A DNA stretch of 39,628 nt from Candidatus Sungiibacteriota bacterium (GCA_016196115.1 JACPYI010000022.1:1-39628), one strand, 5' to 3'; numbered from the stretch's first letter, positions 14,765 through 22,754 are shown. Notes: generated from the letters alone by a model not told the origin. Numbers and translations: made by a program.

Positions 14765-15388
14765 TCACACCCCCAACACAGCTGATTTAACCTCCCATGT
14801 TGACCTTTGTTGTTTCCATGCCGTCCACTGCGCCATCTGTACCGCAATGCCCATGGCGGCAAAAGACCATCGGTTGTTGATATCTCCGCGCATCCAGCAG
14901 CGATCAAGTTCGAAGATATCAGCAACTAATCCCTGCATGGGTTCCACTGTTGTTGAGCGTTCTTTGTAATCTTTCAGGTTTTTCTTGGTGAGCATATCTT
15001 TGATCATCTTTTTTCGTGATTCTGATTTGTCCATGCCTTTGCGGGGAACGGTCACGAGCCGGATCCGATGATTCTTCTTCAGATTCCAATAGAGATGTTG
15101 ATCATCAGCCTTTGAATCCATACACACTTTTCTGACGATTCCCTCATAGACGATGATATCCCGCTCCATCCGTTTTGCTTCGTTTCCTGAATTTGGCATC
15201 CATTGGAATATTCCGACAATCGGTATGGTATGCGGGGTAATGCTGAATGTCCCATGTCCGTACACCCAGCCATCTGCGCGGGATTTTCCCCACGTTGCCT
15301 CCTTATCCAATCCACGCAATCTTCTCGGAACGATACCTTCTTTTTTCTGCTTCTGGTGCCAGACTGGACCTCGCGCTTTGACCATCAT
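14765..15388 (-). CDS. IS transposase, C-terminal catalytic part (orfB)
   Basis: 207 aa from the first ATG, but the frame is open and coding-like up to the A-run complementary to 15476-15483 (KSAIHLEDLQHSFFRYFLEQ precedes the ATG). Features fit a DDE_Tnp_1-type transposase: LRGLDKEATWGKSRADGWVY, CMDSKADDQHLYWNLKK and a C-terminal ERSTTVEPMQGLVADIF block supplying the last acidic residue. A TAA stops this frame at the start of the A-run, so expression as a fusion with orfA needs a frame change there. The exact IS family is not identified. Confidence 0.75.
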   Translation of the reverse strand: MMVKARGPVWHQKQKKEGIVPRRLRGLDKEATWGKSRADGWVYGHGTFSITPHTIPIVGIFQWMPNSGNEAKRMERDIIVYEGIVRKVCMDSKADDQHLYWNLKKNHRIRLVTVPRKGMDKSESRKKMIKDMLTKKNLKDYKERSTTVEPMQGLVADIFELDRCWMRGDINNRWSFAAMGIAVQMAQWTAWKQQRSTWEVKSAVLGV

Positions 15389-15407
15389 CTTGTCTGCCGA
15401 TACCGTC

Positions 15408-15809
15408 CTAATGGAAGATTGTTCGAGAAAATACCTGAAAAATGAATGCTGCAGGTCTTCGAGATGAATGGCTGATTTTTTTTAAGCGATCTCGGAGTTG
15501 GCGTTCTGAGATCGGCTTCTTGCGGATTCGCCCACCCAGTCCTTCTGTGAATATGTCCCAATACTGGAGCGCTAAACGGTGAATCGCAAGATAATTCTTC
15601 GCTTTTGCTTTCACCGAAAGCACTGCAATGAACATGATGAGCCATTCAGGGTAGTCAAATTCGCTTCCTCTTGTCCCGTTCCGGACAGGGTGAGGGAATT
15701 TGGTTACTTTGAGGAACTTCTTGAAGTAATCACGTGTTTCTTTAATCCATTGTGGGTTGAGCTTGGGAGTTTGTGTATGTTGTTTTGATGCCGTGGTATG
15801 CTTGTTCAT
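15408..15809 (-). CDS. IS transposase, N-terminal part (orfA)
   Basis: 133 aa, basic, beginning MNKHTTASKQHTQTPKLNPQ. Residues to about 111 (EFDYPEWLIMFIAVLSVKAK, ISERQLRDRLKK) are transposase-like. The last 20 or so residues after the A8 run are out of frame with the conserved protein. Removing one A would join it to orfB as a transposase of about 347 aa. Either the A-run is a slippage site for regulated fusion or the IS is inactivated by a one-base insertion. Confidence 0.7.
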   Translation of the reverse strand: MNKHTTASKQHTQTPKLNPQWIKETRDYFKKFLKVTKFPHPVRNGTRGSEFDYPEWLIMFIAVLSVKAKAKNYLAIHRLALQYWDIFTEGLGGRIRKKPISERQLRDRLKKISHSSRRPAAFIFQVFSRTIFH

Positions 15810-15872
15810 GCATCCATGATACCAGAATCAGCATATTTCCTCACTTTTTGTAGGGAAAACTCCCCGACCCCT

Positions 15873-16384
15873 CATCCGAACAAGAATTCGATCCGCAAGG
15901 CATCTCGGTCGTCTTCAAGAAAATTCAGCAAGCGGCAGGCATCCAAAAAATAGAGTATCAGCAAAGTTTTAACCGGAATTTATTTTTCCTCCATACCGGC
16001 ACCGATATTATGAAAACAGAATTCACTTATTTTCCCTTTCCCCGCATAGAGCAAAAAGAGAAAATCGGCGAGCTTTTTATAGACAGTTTGATTGATATTG
16101 CGGTCAACAAAATTTTTACCATCTACCAAAAACCTCGTTCGCGTGATTTCATCGATCTCTATTTGATCCTCGTCAATAATACGAATCTTACCATCGATTC
16201 CCTGATCAAGAATGCCCAAATAAAATTTGATACGGTTATCGATCCGGTCCAGCTTGGCGCTCAATATGTGAAAGCGAAAGAACTGAAAGATTACCCCAAA
16301 ATGCTGGAAAAACTTGATGCAGACGTGTGGCAGGGATTTTTCGTCAAGGAGGCGGAGAAGCTTTCAGTTAGGGTATTTAAGTAG
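15873..16384 (+). pseudogene. AbiEii-like nucleotidyltransferase toxin, 5' truncated by the IS
   Basis: From the IS edge the frame reads SSEQEFDPQGISVVFKKIQQ, KTEFTYFPFPRIEQKEKIGE, LIDIAVNKIFTIYQKPRSRD and FIDLYLIL, ending at TAG 16384. This matches the C-terminal half of AbiEii/AbiGii-type nucleotidyltransferase toxins, including the 'K...R...RDFIDLY' region. The N-terminal catalytic GS...DLDFF region is missing. ATG at 16010 could start a 124-aa fragment, but it would lack the active site. No AbiEi antitoxin gene is present. Confidence 0.7.
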
Positions 16385-16430
16385 TATTTCAATCATTGCG
16401 TCAAGGACTGCTTTGTGCTATTCTTACGAA

Positions 16431-16811
16431 ATGGAGCGAATCATCGTTGAACAAAAAATTAAGGAGGTTGTGGACAAAATCGTCGCGCAATTTCAGCCGG
16501 AAAAAATTATTCTCTTCGGTTCGTATGCATGGGGCACTCCCCATGAAGATAGCGACGTGGATTTTTTTGTGATAAAGACGACTGTCGTTCCTCGTCGAGA
16601 GCGCAAATACGAATTGCGGCATACGCTTTTCCCCTCACCATTTGCGTTTGATGTTTTGATTTATACCCCCGAAGAACTTCAAAAAAGTATCAATGAAAAT
16701 AGAAACCTTTTTATTGAAGACATACTCAGAAACGGAAAGGTGCTTTATGAGAGGCCTGACGGCGCTTTTGCCGTAGATCTCCCGGCTCGGCCACTGACTG
16801 TCTTATCATGA
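16431..16811 (+). CDS. MNT-type nucleotidyltransferase (MntA-like antitoxin)
   Basis: 126 aa starting MERIIVEQKIKEVVDKIVAQ. The nucleotidyltransferase motif GS-x10-DxD is intact (G30, S31, D42, D44 in GSYAWGTPHEDSDVDFF). In MntA/HepT systems such proteins AMPylate the HEPN toxin and neutralise it. Its TGA stop overlaps the ATG of the HEPN gene (ATGA), the usual coupled arrangement. The last 17 or so residues (DGAFAVDLPARPLTVLS) look like an added tail. The partner is broken, so this is probably an orphan. Confidence 0.85.
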   Translation: MERIIVEQKIKEVVDKIVAQFQPEKIILFGSYAWGTPHEDSDVDFFVIKTTVVPRRERKYELRHTLFPSPFAFDVLIYTPEELQKSINENRNLFIEDILRNGKVLYERPDGAFAVDLPARPLTVLS

Positions 16812-17118
16812 ACGCCAAAATGACAACGTATGTCGCGGATTGGTTCGCCTGAGGCGATGATGATTTGACTCTGGTGGAATTGATGCGGGAAAAAGGAACA
16901 GTATCCCCAAACCTTGCCTGCTTTCATGTACGGCAGGCCGCAGAAAAATATCTCAAAGGATTTTTGGCGTATCATGACTTGCACATAAGAAAAGTGCACA
17001 ACTCTACATTGAGTCGCGGTATCCGGACGACTTTGTCGTGTTCACGCCCGAAGACAGCGAAAAAGCAGGGGGCACGGCACTCCGCATCAAGGAATTTGTG
17101 CTAAAAAAGATGGCCTGA
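16808..17118 (+). pseudogene. HEPN-domain toxin (HepT-like), broken
   Basis: Starts MNAKMTTYVADWFA, then an in-frame TGA, then GDDDLTLVELMREKGTVSPN, CFHVRQAAEKYLKGFLAYHD, typical of HEPN proteins. After IRKVHN the original frame is lost; the C-terminus continues in another frame as YIESRYPDDFVVFTPEDSEK ... EFVLKKMA with stop at 17116-17118. The join appears to lack about 40-50 residues of a normal HEPN domain. One nonsense codon plus a deletion/frameshift make it inactive. Confidence 0.82.
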
Positions 17119-17122
17119 GAAA

Positions 17123-17341
17123 ATGAAAAAGGAGACTATATTCTATTCTGTCGTTAGTATTGCGATTCTCATAATTGCAGTCAGTTTTTTACTTCTGCAG
17201 TATATTAAATACAAACAGCTTCGCCTCGCGCAAGAGAAAGCCGTACAAGAATGCGTAGAAAAGACTGTTGGCATAAATTCAGCTGGCTTCATCGCAGCTA
17301 ATGCGGAGCAAAAATGTATTGAGAAATTTTTAAAAAAATAA
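17123..17341 (+). CDS. Small single-pass membrane protein
   Basis: 72 aa. Residues 1-27 (MKKETIFYSVVSIAILIIAV SFLLLQY) form a basic start and one hydrophobic helix. The rest is a short charged extracytoplasmic or cytoplasmic part with two cysteines (C43-region and C64-region). It begins 4 nt after the broken HEPN frame. No family recognised and no ribosome-binding site. Composition supports coding. Confidence 0.5.
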   Translation: MKKETIFYSVVSIAILIIAVSFLLLQYIKYKQLRLAQEKAVQECVEKTVGINSAGFIAANAEQKCIEKFLKK

Positions 17342-17391
17342 TTTACGGGGCAATAACGCGCGCAAAAGAAGATAACCAACTACGATACTTC

Positions 17392-17439
17392 ATTCATTCC
17401 TCTTTACGAATCAACCGTGATTCGCGGTGAGAAATGAAT
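17392..17439 (+). promoter_or_regulatory. Leader hairpin upstream of pnp
   Basis: ATTCATT (17392-17398) pairs with AATGAAT (17433-17439), CTC with GAG, and the top is CGAATC-AACCGT-GATTCG. This gives an irregular stem of about 21 positions ending 53 nt before the pnp start. In E. coli a pnp leader stem is cut by RNase III and then used for PNPase autocontrol. Equivalent function here is inference. Confidence 0.5.
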
Positions 17440-17492
17440 ACGGTATCGCACCATCTCTTTTTTGCCGCATTGCTGCTCGTTGAAACATACGT

Positions 17493-19739
17493 ATGGAATC
17501 ACATAAGTATTCGAAGGTGGTCGAGGGGAAGACGCTCCATGTGGAGCTGACCAACTGGGCCGAGCAGGCCAACGGGTCGGCGCTGGTGCGGCTGGGGGAT
17601 ACGCTTATCCTGGCGACTGCGGTGATGAATCCGCATCAGCGGGAGGGAGGGGATTGGTTTCCGCTCATGGTGGACTATGAGGAGAAGTTTTACGCGGCGG
17701 GAAAAATACTCGGCTCGCGGTTTGTGAAGCGCGAGACCCGGCCGTCGGAGGAGGCGATTTTGACCTCGCGGTTGATCGACCGCTCAATCCGGCCGCGGTT
17801 TGACATGCGTATGCGGAACGAGGTGCAGATCGTGGTAACCGTGCTCTCCATAGACGATGAGCACGATCCGGATGTGCTGGCGCTCTTTGCCGCATCGCTC
17901 GCGCTCTCGCTTTCCAACATTCCGTGGGACGGCCCCACGGCAGGCGCGCGCGTAGGCATCATAGACGGCAAAATGGTGCTCAACCCAACGTATCAAGAGC
18001 GCCAAAAAGCGACGCTCGACGTTATCTTTTCCGGCACGGCGGATCGCATCAATATGCTTGAAGCGGGCGCGTCTGAAGTATCAGAAGACCGGTTTGCCGA
18101 AGCAATTGGGTTTGGCTATCGGTCCATTCAGGAATTGACCGCATTTCAGAAAGAGATTTGCCGTGAACACAAAAAAGAAAAAGCGATCGTGCCGCTCTCC
18201 ACGCCGTCGCCGGAGATGATTGAGCTTTTTGAAAAAGAGTTTAGCGCGGCTGTTGAGAACGCGGTGTACCAAAAAAACCGCCCCGCTACGCCGGAGCTTC
18301 AGCGAGGCGAGCATGCGGCACATGAATCAACCGATTCGGTGCGGAAGGCATGGCTTGCGAGGGCGCAAGAAGCATTGTCTGATTCGTTTGTGAAGGGAAC
18401 TGCGGAGTTCCTCATGGAAGAAAAGGTGAACGACATCGTGCACGAGCGCATCATCAAGAAAAACGAGCGCCCGGACGGACGCACCCCCGAAGAGCTGCGG
18501 TCGCTCAACGCCTCCGCAGGACTTTTGCCCCGCACGCACGGCTCCGGACTGTTCATGCGCGGCGAGACGCATGTGCTTTCCTTATTGACGCTTGGCGCGC
18601 CCGGCGACCAGCAGATTGTGGAGGGCATGGAGATCCGTACTAAAAAGCGATTCTTGCACCATTACAATTTTCCGCCCTTCTCAACCGGCGAGGTCAAGCC
18701 CATGCGAGGTCCCGGACGGCGCGAAATCGGGCACGGCGCGCTTGCGGGGCGGGCATTGGCGCCATTGATCCCTTCTGCCGATGAATTCCCCTATACCATC
18801 CGCATCGTGTCCGAGGTGCTTTCGTCAAACGGCTCCTCATCTATGGCATCGGTGTGCGGCTCATCGCTCGCGCTCATGGATGCCGGAGTGCCAATTAAAA
18901 AACACGCGGCGGGTGCGGCCATGGGACTTATGATGAACTCGATGACTGGAGAGTACAAAGTGCTCACCGATATCCAAGGGCCGGAGGATCGTTTCGGCGA
19001 CATGGATTTCAAAGTGGCGGGCACGCGCGACGGGATTACGGCCGTGCAGATGGACGTGAAGATCGAGGGCATCACGATCGAGATTTTGCGCGATGCATTG
19101 AGCCATGCCCATCGGACACGAATGCAGATATTGGACATGATGGAATCGGTCATCTCGCAGCCGCGCGAGAATTTGTCCGAGTGGGCGCCGCGCATTATCA
19201 CGCTCAAGATCAACCCGGAAAAGATCGGCGCGCTCATCGGACCCGGCGGCAAGATCATCAACGAGATCATCGCCAAAACCGGCGTGCAGATCGACATCGA
19301 AGAGGATGGAACCGTGTTTGTCACCTCCGAGAAAGAGGCGGGCATGGCCGAAGCGCTCGCCATGATCAAGCAAATCACCCGCGAGCTGAAACCAGGCGAG
19401 CTGGTGGAAGGGCAGGTGACCCGCTTGCTTGATTTCGGCGCGTTTGTCGAGATCGGTCCCCGGCAGGAAGGTTTGATCCATATCTCGGAGCTTGCCCCGT
19501 GGCACGTCGAGCGCGTAACGGACATTCTCAACATGGGCGACACCACGCAGGCGATCGTCAAGAACATCGACGATCAGGGACGCATTAATCTTTCTTTGAA
19601 GGATGTGCCCGGGCGATACTCCGACACGGACATCGCCACCGCCCGCCAGCGCCAACCTGGCCGGTCAGGCGGCGATATGCCGCGCAACAATGGCCACCGG
19701 GGACGCGGTCCGCGAAATTATGACAGACGAAGAACATAA
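17493..19739 (+). CDS. pnp: Polyribonucleotide nucleotidyltransferase (PNPase)
   Basis: 748 aa, the phosphorolytic 3'-5' RNA exonuclease. Domains in order: first RNase PH-like (about 10-215), all-helical linker, second RNase PH-like from RPDGRTPEELRSL (about 327) with FSTGEVKPMRGPGRREIGHG, SSMASVCGSSLALMDAGVP and DMDFKVAGTRDG (about 503), KH (about 567-630, IGALIGPGGKIINEI), S1 (about 635-703, GFVEI-like DFGAFVEIGPRQEGLIHISE). The tail is Arg/Gly-rich. Family-normal length. No Shine-Dalgarno sequence. Likely works with the beta-CASP RNase at 8243. Confidence 0.97.
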   Translation: MESHKYSKVVEGKTLHVELTNWAEQANGSALVRLGDTLILATAVMNPHQREGGDWFPLMVDYEEKFYAAGKILGSRFVKRETRPSEEAILTSRLIDRSIRPRFDMRMRNEVQIVVTVLSIDDEHDPDVLALFAASLALSLSNIPWDGPTAGARVGIIDGKMVLNPTYQERQKATLDVIFSGTADRINMLEAGASEVSEDRFAEAIGFGYRSIQELTAFQKEICREHKKEKAIVPLSTPSPEMIELFEKEFSAAVENAVYQKNRPATPELQRGEHAAHESTDSVRKAWLARAQEALSDSFVKGTAEFLMEEKVNDIVHERIIKKNERPDGRTPEELRSLNASAGLLPRTHGSGLFMRGETHVLSLLTLGAPGDQQIVEGMEIRTKKRFLHHYNFPPFSTGEVKPMRGPGRREIGHGALAGRALAPLIPSADEFPYTIRIVSEVLSSNGSSSMASVCGSSLALMDAGVPIKKHAAGAAMGLMMNSMTGEYKVLTDIQGPEDRFGDMDFKVAGTRDGITAVQMDVKIEGITIEILRDALSHAHRTRMQILDMMESVISQPRENLSEWAPRIITLKINPEKIGALIGPGGKIINEIIAKTGVQIDIEEDGTVFVTSEKEAGMAEALAMIKQITRELKPGELVEGQVTRLLDFGAFVEIGPRQEGLIHISELAPWHVERVTDILNMGDTTQAIVKNIDDQGRINLSLKDVPGRYSDTDIATARQRQPGRSGGDMPRNNGHRGRGPRNYDRRRT

Positions 19740-20682
19740 AACCGATAAGACGTCGACGCACCCGGCTATCCGGACCATGAGTTCGGATATTGATGAACTT
19801 CTCAAAACCAGCAGGCCAACGATCTCGCAGATGATCACCAAAGAGACTCAGTCAGCCATGCCGAGCGAGCACCGGATTCCGGCAATGCCGCCGAGACGGC
19901 CCAGGATGGGTCCAGTCGTAATCATAATCGGCGTCTTGCTCATTGTCGGTTTTATCGGAGGAGGAGTCCGGTATTTCCTGCCGACCGCCAACCCTTCCGT
20001 TACGTCGCCAGGTACAACTCCGGGATCACCAGCGGTTCCTGTCCCGCCCGGCACCCCGCAGCCCACACCTGTGCCCGTACCTCCCCCGCAGCCGCTTTTC
20101 AGCACGGATGCCTCGCGCACTATCACGATTCCCGACAATGACCGTTCGGTTTTTCTCAAGCTCGTAACCGATACTCTCCAAGAGCCGGAACAGACTGGCA
20201 CGGTCAAGCGCATCCTGATCAAGCTGCAACCTGCCCGCGCGGGCAGGGAAGGACAAAGCGAGCATTACGCAAGCATCGTGGAGTTCTTTAATCTGTGGCA
20301 CATTACAGCCCCGCAGAATTTTCTGCAGCATCTCGATCCCGCGTTCATGTTTTTCGTCTATTACGGATCCGACGGCCCTCGCATCGGCTTCGCGACCAAA
20401 ACTCGGGACCCGGCCCGCACCCTGAGCGATATTTTTGCATGGGAACAATCACTCATCTCGGATTTCGCGCCGTTTTTCTTTCAAGAGCAGACCAAACCGC
20501 CGGATCCCTCCCTTTTTGAGGATCGCACCTTTTCAAACACCGACTGGCGCTATATGAAACTATCAACCCAAAAAGACCTGGGCATCGGCTATCTCATCTT
20601 CCAAGCCAACCGCCTGGTCATATTCACCACCAGCAAAACATCCATGGAGCGCATCATCAAAACGCTCTATGGAACGCAGTGA
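19720..20682 (+). CDS. Membrane-anchored protein of unknown function
   Basis: 320 aa from ATG 19720, overlapping the pnp end by 20 nt. Cytoplasmic N-terminus (1-63), one transmembrane helix (about 64-87, VVIIIGVLLIVGFIGGGVRY), a Pro/Thr/Gly linker (about 90-130) and a folded C-terminal domain with aromatic-rich segments (FMFFVYYGSDGPRIGF, ISDFAPFFFQ). An upstream start at 19603 is possible but would read through pnp in another frame. Family not recognised, though the topology recurs in CPR genomes. Confidence 0.75.
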   Translation: MTDEEHKTDKTSTHPAIRTMSSDIDELLKTSRPTISQMITKETQSAMPSEHRIPAMPPRRPRMGPVVIIIGVLLIVGFIGGGVRYFLPTANPSVTSPGTTPGSPAVPVPPGTPQPTPVPVPPPQPLFSTDASRTITIPDNDRSVFLKLVTDTLQEPEQTGTVKRILIKLQPARAGREGQSEHYASIVEFFNLWHITAPQNFLQHLDPAFMFFVYYGSDGPRIGFATKTRDPARTLSDIFAWEQSLISDFAPFFFQEQTKPPDPSLFEDRTFSNTDWRYMKLSTQKDLGIGYLIFQANRLVIFTTSKTSMERIIKTLYGTQ

Positions 20683-20686
20683 CATT

Positions 20687-20715
20687 TTGACGGAGATATA
20701 CACATCGGGTAGAGT
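20687..20715 (+). promoter_or_regulatory. DksA-like gene promoter, leaderless geometry
   Basis: TTGACG (20687-20692), 17-nt spacer, TAGAGT (20710-20715), then 6 nt to the ATG at 20722. Confidence 0.6.
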
Positions 20716-20721
20716 GATTAT

Positions 20722-21099
20722 ATGGACATATCCACGTTGGGACAACTACGGGTACAACTTCAGAGAGAGCATGACCGCATCTTGGCGGAATTAAAGGCAA
20801 TCGCGACTCCGAGCGCTAGCGCGCCGGGACAATGGGATGCCTCATATCCGAAATTCGAGGAAGAGGAAAGCGGCTCGCATGCGGATCGGGATAACGAGGA
20901 AGACGAGGTGGAAGAGTATGAGGAGCGTATTGGCGCCAAATCCAGCTTGGCATCGCAGCTGCTTACTATCACGCACGCGCTTGAGCGCATTGAGCACGGC
21001 GCGTACGGTACCTGTAAGAGATGCCACAATCCCATTCCGCTCGAACGCCTCCTTGCAAACCCGGCTGCCGAATATGACATTGCTCACGAGCCCCTGTAG
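20722..21099 (+). CDS. DksA/TraR-family regulator with reduced zinc finger
   Basis: 125 aa. A coiled-coil region (LRVQLQREHDRILAELKAI and the acidic EEDEVEEYEERIGAKSSLAS) is followed by the C-terminal finger YGTCKRCHNPIPLERLLANP. DksA/TraR proteins enter the RNA polymerase secondary channel and modulate initiation. The usual second ligand pair is altered: C98 and C101 are present, D119 stands where a Cys is expected, and H122 remains. It may still bind zinc with an Asp or a His. Confidence 0.85.
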   Translation: MDISTLGQLRVQLQREHDRILAELKAIATPSASAPGQWDASYPKFEEEESGSHADRDNEEDEVEEYEERIGAKSSLASQLLTITHALERIEHGAYGTCKRCHNPIPLERLLANPAAEYDIAHEPL

Positions 21100-21213
21100 C
21101 TCCTGTGGATAACTTTCGCTTTACAGGAGTATCCGCTTCACGATACACTGAAGTAAAATCATAAGTTTCTCCTAATCGGTTCTCCGGCAGGGAGTTGTTG
21201 TGTTAGTGCAAAA

Positions 21214-21242
21214 TCTGCACAACAAAATAAATTTCTGCACAA
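21214..21242. promoter_or_regulatory. Direct repeat TCTGCACAA x2, operator candidate
   Basis: TCTGCACAA occurs at 21214-21222 and 21234-21242, exactly 20 nt apart (two helical turns), just upstream of the surface-protein gene at 21255. The first copy also pairs with GTGCA at 21206-21210. This spacing suits a dimeric DNA-binding protein. No clear promoter was identified in 21100-21254. Confidence 0.35.
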
Positions 21243-21254
21243 GAATCTTCCCTC

Positions 21255-22754
21255 ATGAAGAGATCTTTACATCAGCGATGGTCTGATATTGCAATCAATG
21301 TCGCGCTTGTGGCATTCGTGGTCGTTCCGGTGTACGCGGCGAGCACCATCGGCACCAACATTAGCACGGGCGGCACATTAAGCGTTACCGGGGCATCCAC
21401 GCTTACCGGTGCGGTTACCGCAACAGGAGGCGTTGTGTCCGGAGCCAATGTTACGGTTCCGGCCGCCTATAGTCTTGATGCGGCATCAACGGGCGTGCTC
21501 AACATCGGCACAACAACCGCCACTACGATCAACATCGGCCGCTCCGGGCAGATACAGGCGCTTCTCGGCAATGCAACTGTTGCCGGAACGCTCGGGGTAA
21601 CTGGCGTCACGACCCATACCGGCAATTTGGGCATCGGTACGACCACTCCTGGAACTCCGTTGGGCGTGACTGGTGCGGGAGTATTCACTGGGCCTCTTAC
21701 GTTCACATGGTTAAACGCTACCTCTACCACCGCAACTTCAACGCTCTCCACCGGAGGCCTTACCGTTGGCACCAACCAGTTTGTAGTACAGCAGACGAGC
21801 GGCAGCGTGGGAGTCGGGACCACCACCCCATCGCAACTCTTTTCGGTGCACGGCAATAGTTATATAAGCGGCACCCTATACTTGGGCGCGGCAGTAACCG
21901 CAACCTCTACCCTGAATGTTACCGGACTCACGACGCTGGGTAATGCTTCTACCACACAGATTGGTTCCACCGGCTCAGCATACTTTGGCACCACGAGCGG
22001 TAACGTGGGAGTCGGGACCACCACCCCATCGCAACTCTTTTCGGTGCACGGCAATAGTTATATAAGCGGCACCCTATACTTGGGCGCGGCAGTAACCGCA
22101 ACCTCTACCCTGAATGTTACCGGACTCACTACCTTGGGTAATGCTTCTACCACACAGATTGGTTCCACCGGCTCAGCATACTTTGGCACCACGAGCGGCA
22201 GCGTGGGAGTCGGGACCACCAGTCCATGGGGATTGTCGGCAATAGAACAAGGAACGGAGACGTACTCATTCGTCGTATCAAATAACGGGAGTTCTACGCC
22301 GGCGCTTTCCGTCAATGGGGTGAACGGAAATGGGAAAATCGGCGTGGGGACCACAACTCCGTACGCAGGTTTCTCCATACAATCGAATTTAGACGCCTTA
22401 AATACCGACGCATTCGTGGTCGCGACATCAAGCCGGGCCGCGGTATTCGGCATTGATAACGACGGGCATAGATTTACGAGCGGGCCCGCTCCGGCCCTGT
22501 CTTCATGCGGCACAAGCCCATCAGTCGTAGGAAGTGACGGCGGTGGTACAGTTACGAACGGCACGAGCGGTGGAGGCGCGTGCACACTGACGTTTGCAAA
22601 GGCCTTTCGAGCTACTCCCTATTGCAACGTAAACACCGGCGCCAATACCGCAAGTTCTTCGGTAACCTCAATCTCCACCAGCGCAGTTACGTTCAGCATT
22701 GTTCCAAACGTGGATAGCATCAAGTTGTACTACTCATGCGCATATCACCAATAA
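21255..22754 (+). CDS. Secreted surface protein with 'VGVGTTTP' repeats
   Basis: 499 aa. An N-terminal signal anchor (IAINVALVAFVVVPVYA), then Thr/Gly/Ser-rich beta repeats such as GVGTTTPSQLFSVHGN and LNVTGLTTLGNASTT, and a C-terminal module with paired Cys (SSCGTSP, GGACTLTF, YCNVN, YYSCAYH). Similar repeats occur in the truncated S74 protein at 13076, but no S74 chaperone is present here. Probably an exposed fibre or adhesin. It contains a 198-bp in-frame tandem duplication. Its end overlaps the next gene by 19 nt. Confidence 0.8.
   Translation: MKRSLHQRWSDIAINVALVAFVVVPVYAASTIGTNISTGGTLSVTGASTLTGAVTATGGVVSGANVTVPAAYSLDAASTGVLNIGTTTATTINIGRSGQIQALLGNATVAGTLGVTGVTTHTGNLGIGTTTPGTPLGVTGAGVFTGPLTFTWLNATSTTATSTLSTGGLTVGTNQFVVQQTSGSVGVGTTTPSQLFSVHGNSYISGTLYLGAAVTATSTLNVTGLTTLGNASTTQIGSTGSAYFGTTSGNVGVGTTTPSQLFSVHGNSYISGTLYLGAAVTATSTLNVTGLTTLGNASTTQIGSTGSAYFGTTSGSVGVGTTSPWGLSAIEQGTETYSFVVSNNGSSTPALSVNGVNGNGKIGVGTTTPYAGFSIQSNLDALNTDAFVVATSSRAAVFGIDNDGHRFTSGPAPALSSCGTSPSVVGSDGGGTVTNGTSGGGACTLTFAKAFRATPYCNVNTGANTASSSVTSISTSAVTFSIVPNVDSIKLYYSCAYHQ
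21807..22202 (+). repeat. 198-bp tandem duplication inside the surface-protein gene
   Basis: Two nearly identical units, 21807-22004 and 22005-22202, each 66 codons, followed by the start of a third (GTGGGAGTCGGGACCACCA at 22203). Only a few bases differ, so the duplication is recent and probably length-variable. Confidence 0.93.

Larger units (their letters stand above)
14749..15872 (-). mobile_element. Insertion sequence with DDE transposase and 18-bp inverted ends
   Basis: AGGGGTCGGGGAGTTTTC at 14749-14766 is repeated exactly in inverted orientation at 15855-15872. A further G/C match outside makes 19. The 1,124-bp element encodes two overlapping-frame transposase parts on the minus strand. 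No target-site duplication is visible: flanks are ...AATTACCCG on the left and CATCCGAAC on the right. Both flanking genes lack their 5' parts. Confidence 0.88.

Noticed and set aside
14748-15873. Target-site duplication of the IS
   Set aside because: Flanks do not match at any length from 2 to 9 bp; CCG occurs near both edges but not at equivalent positions.
16808-16900. In-frame TGA in the HEPN gene as glycine (recoded UGA, as in Gracilibacteria/SR1)
   Set aside because: TGA is the clean stop of intact genes in this window (Nudix, MNT, LysM-M23, 20682, 30911 genes), and the HEPN gene also has a frameshift/deletion. A nonsense mutation is simpler.
21100-21254. Replication origin
   Set aside because: Only one DnaA-box-like site, no dnaA or dnaN gene and no AT-rich unwinding block.
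21807-22250. CRISPR-like array from repeated blocks
   Set aside because: Units are 198 bp, contiguous, in frame and coding, with no unique spacers. No CRISPR array or cas gene was seen in the window.
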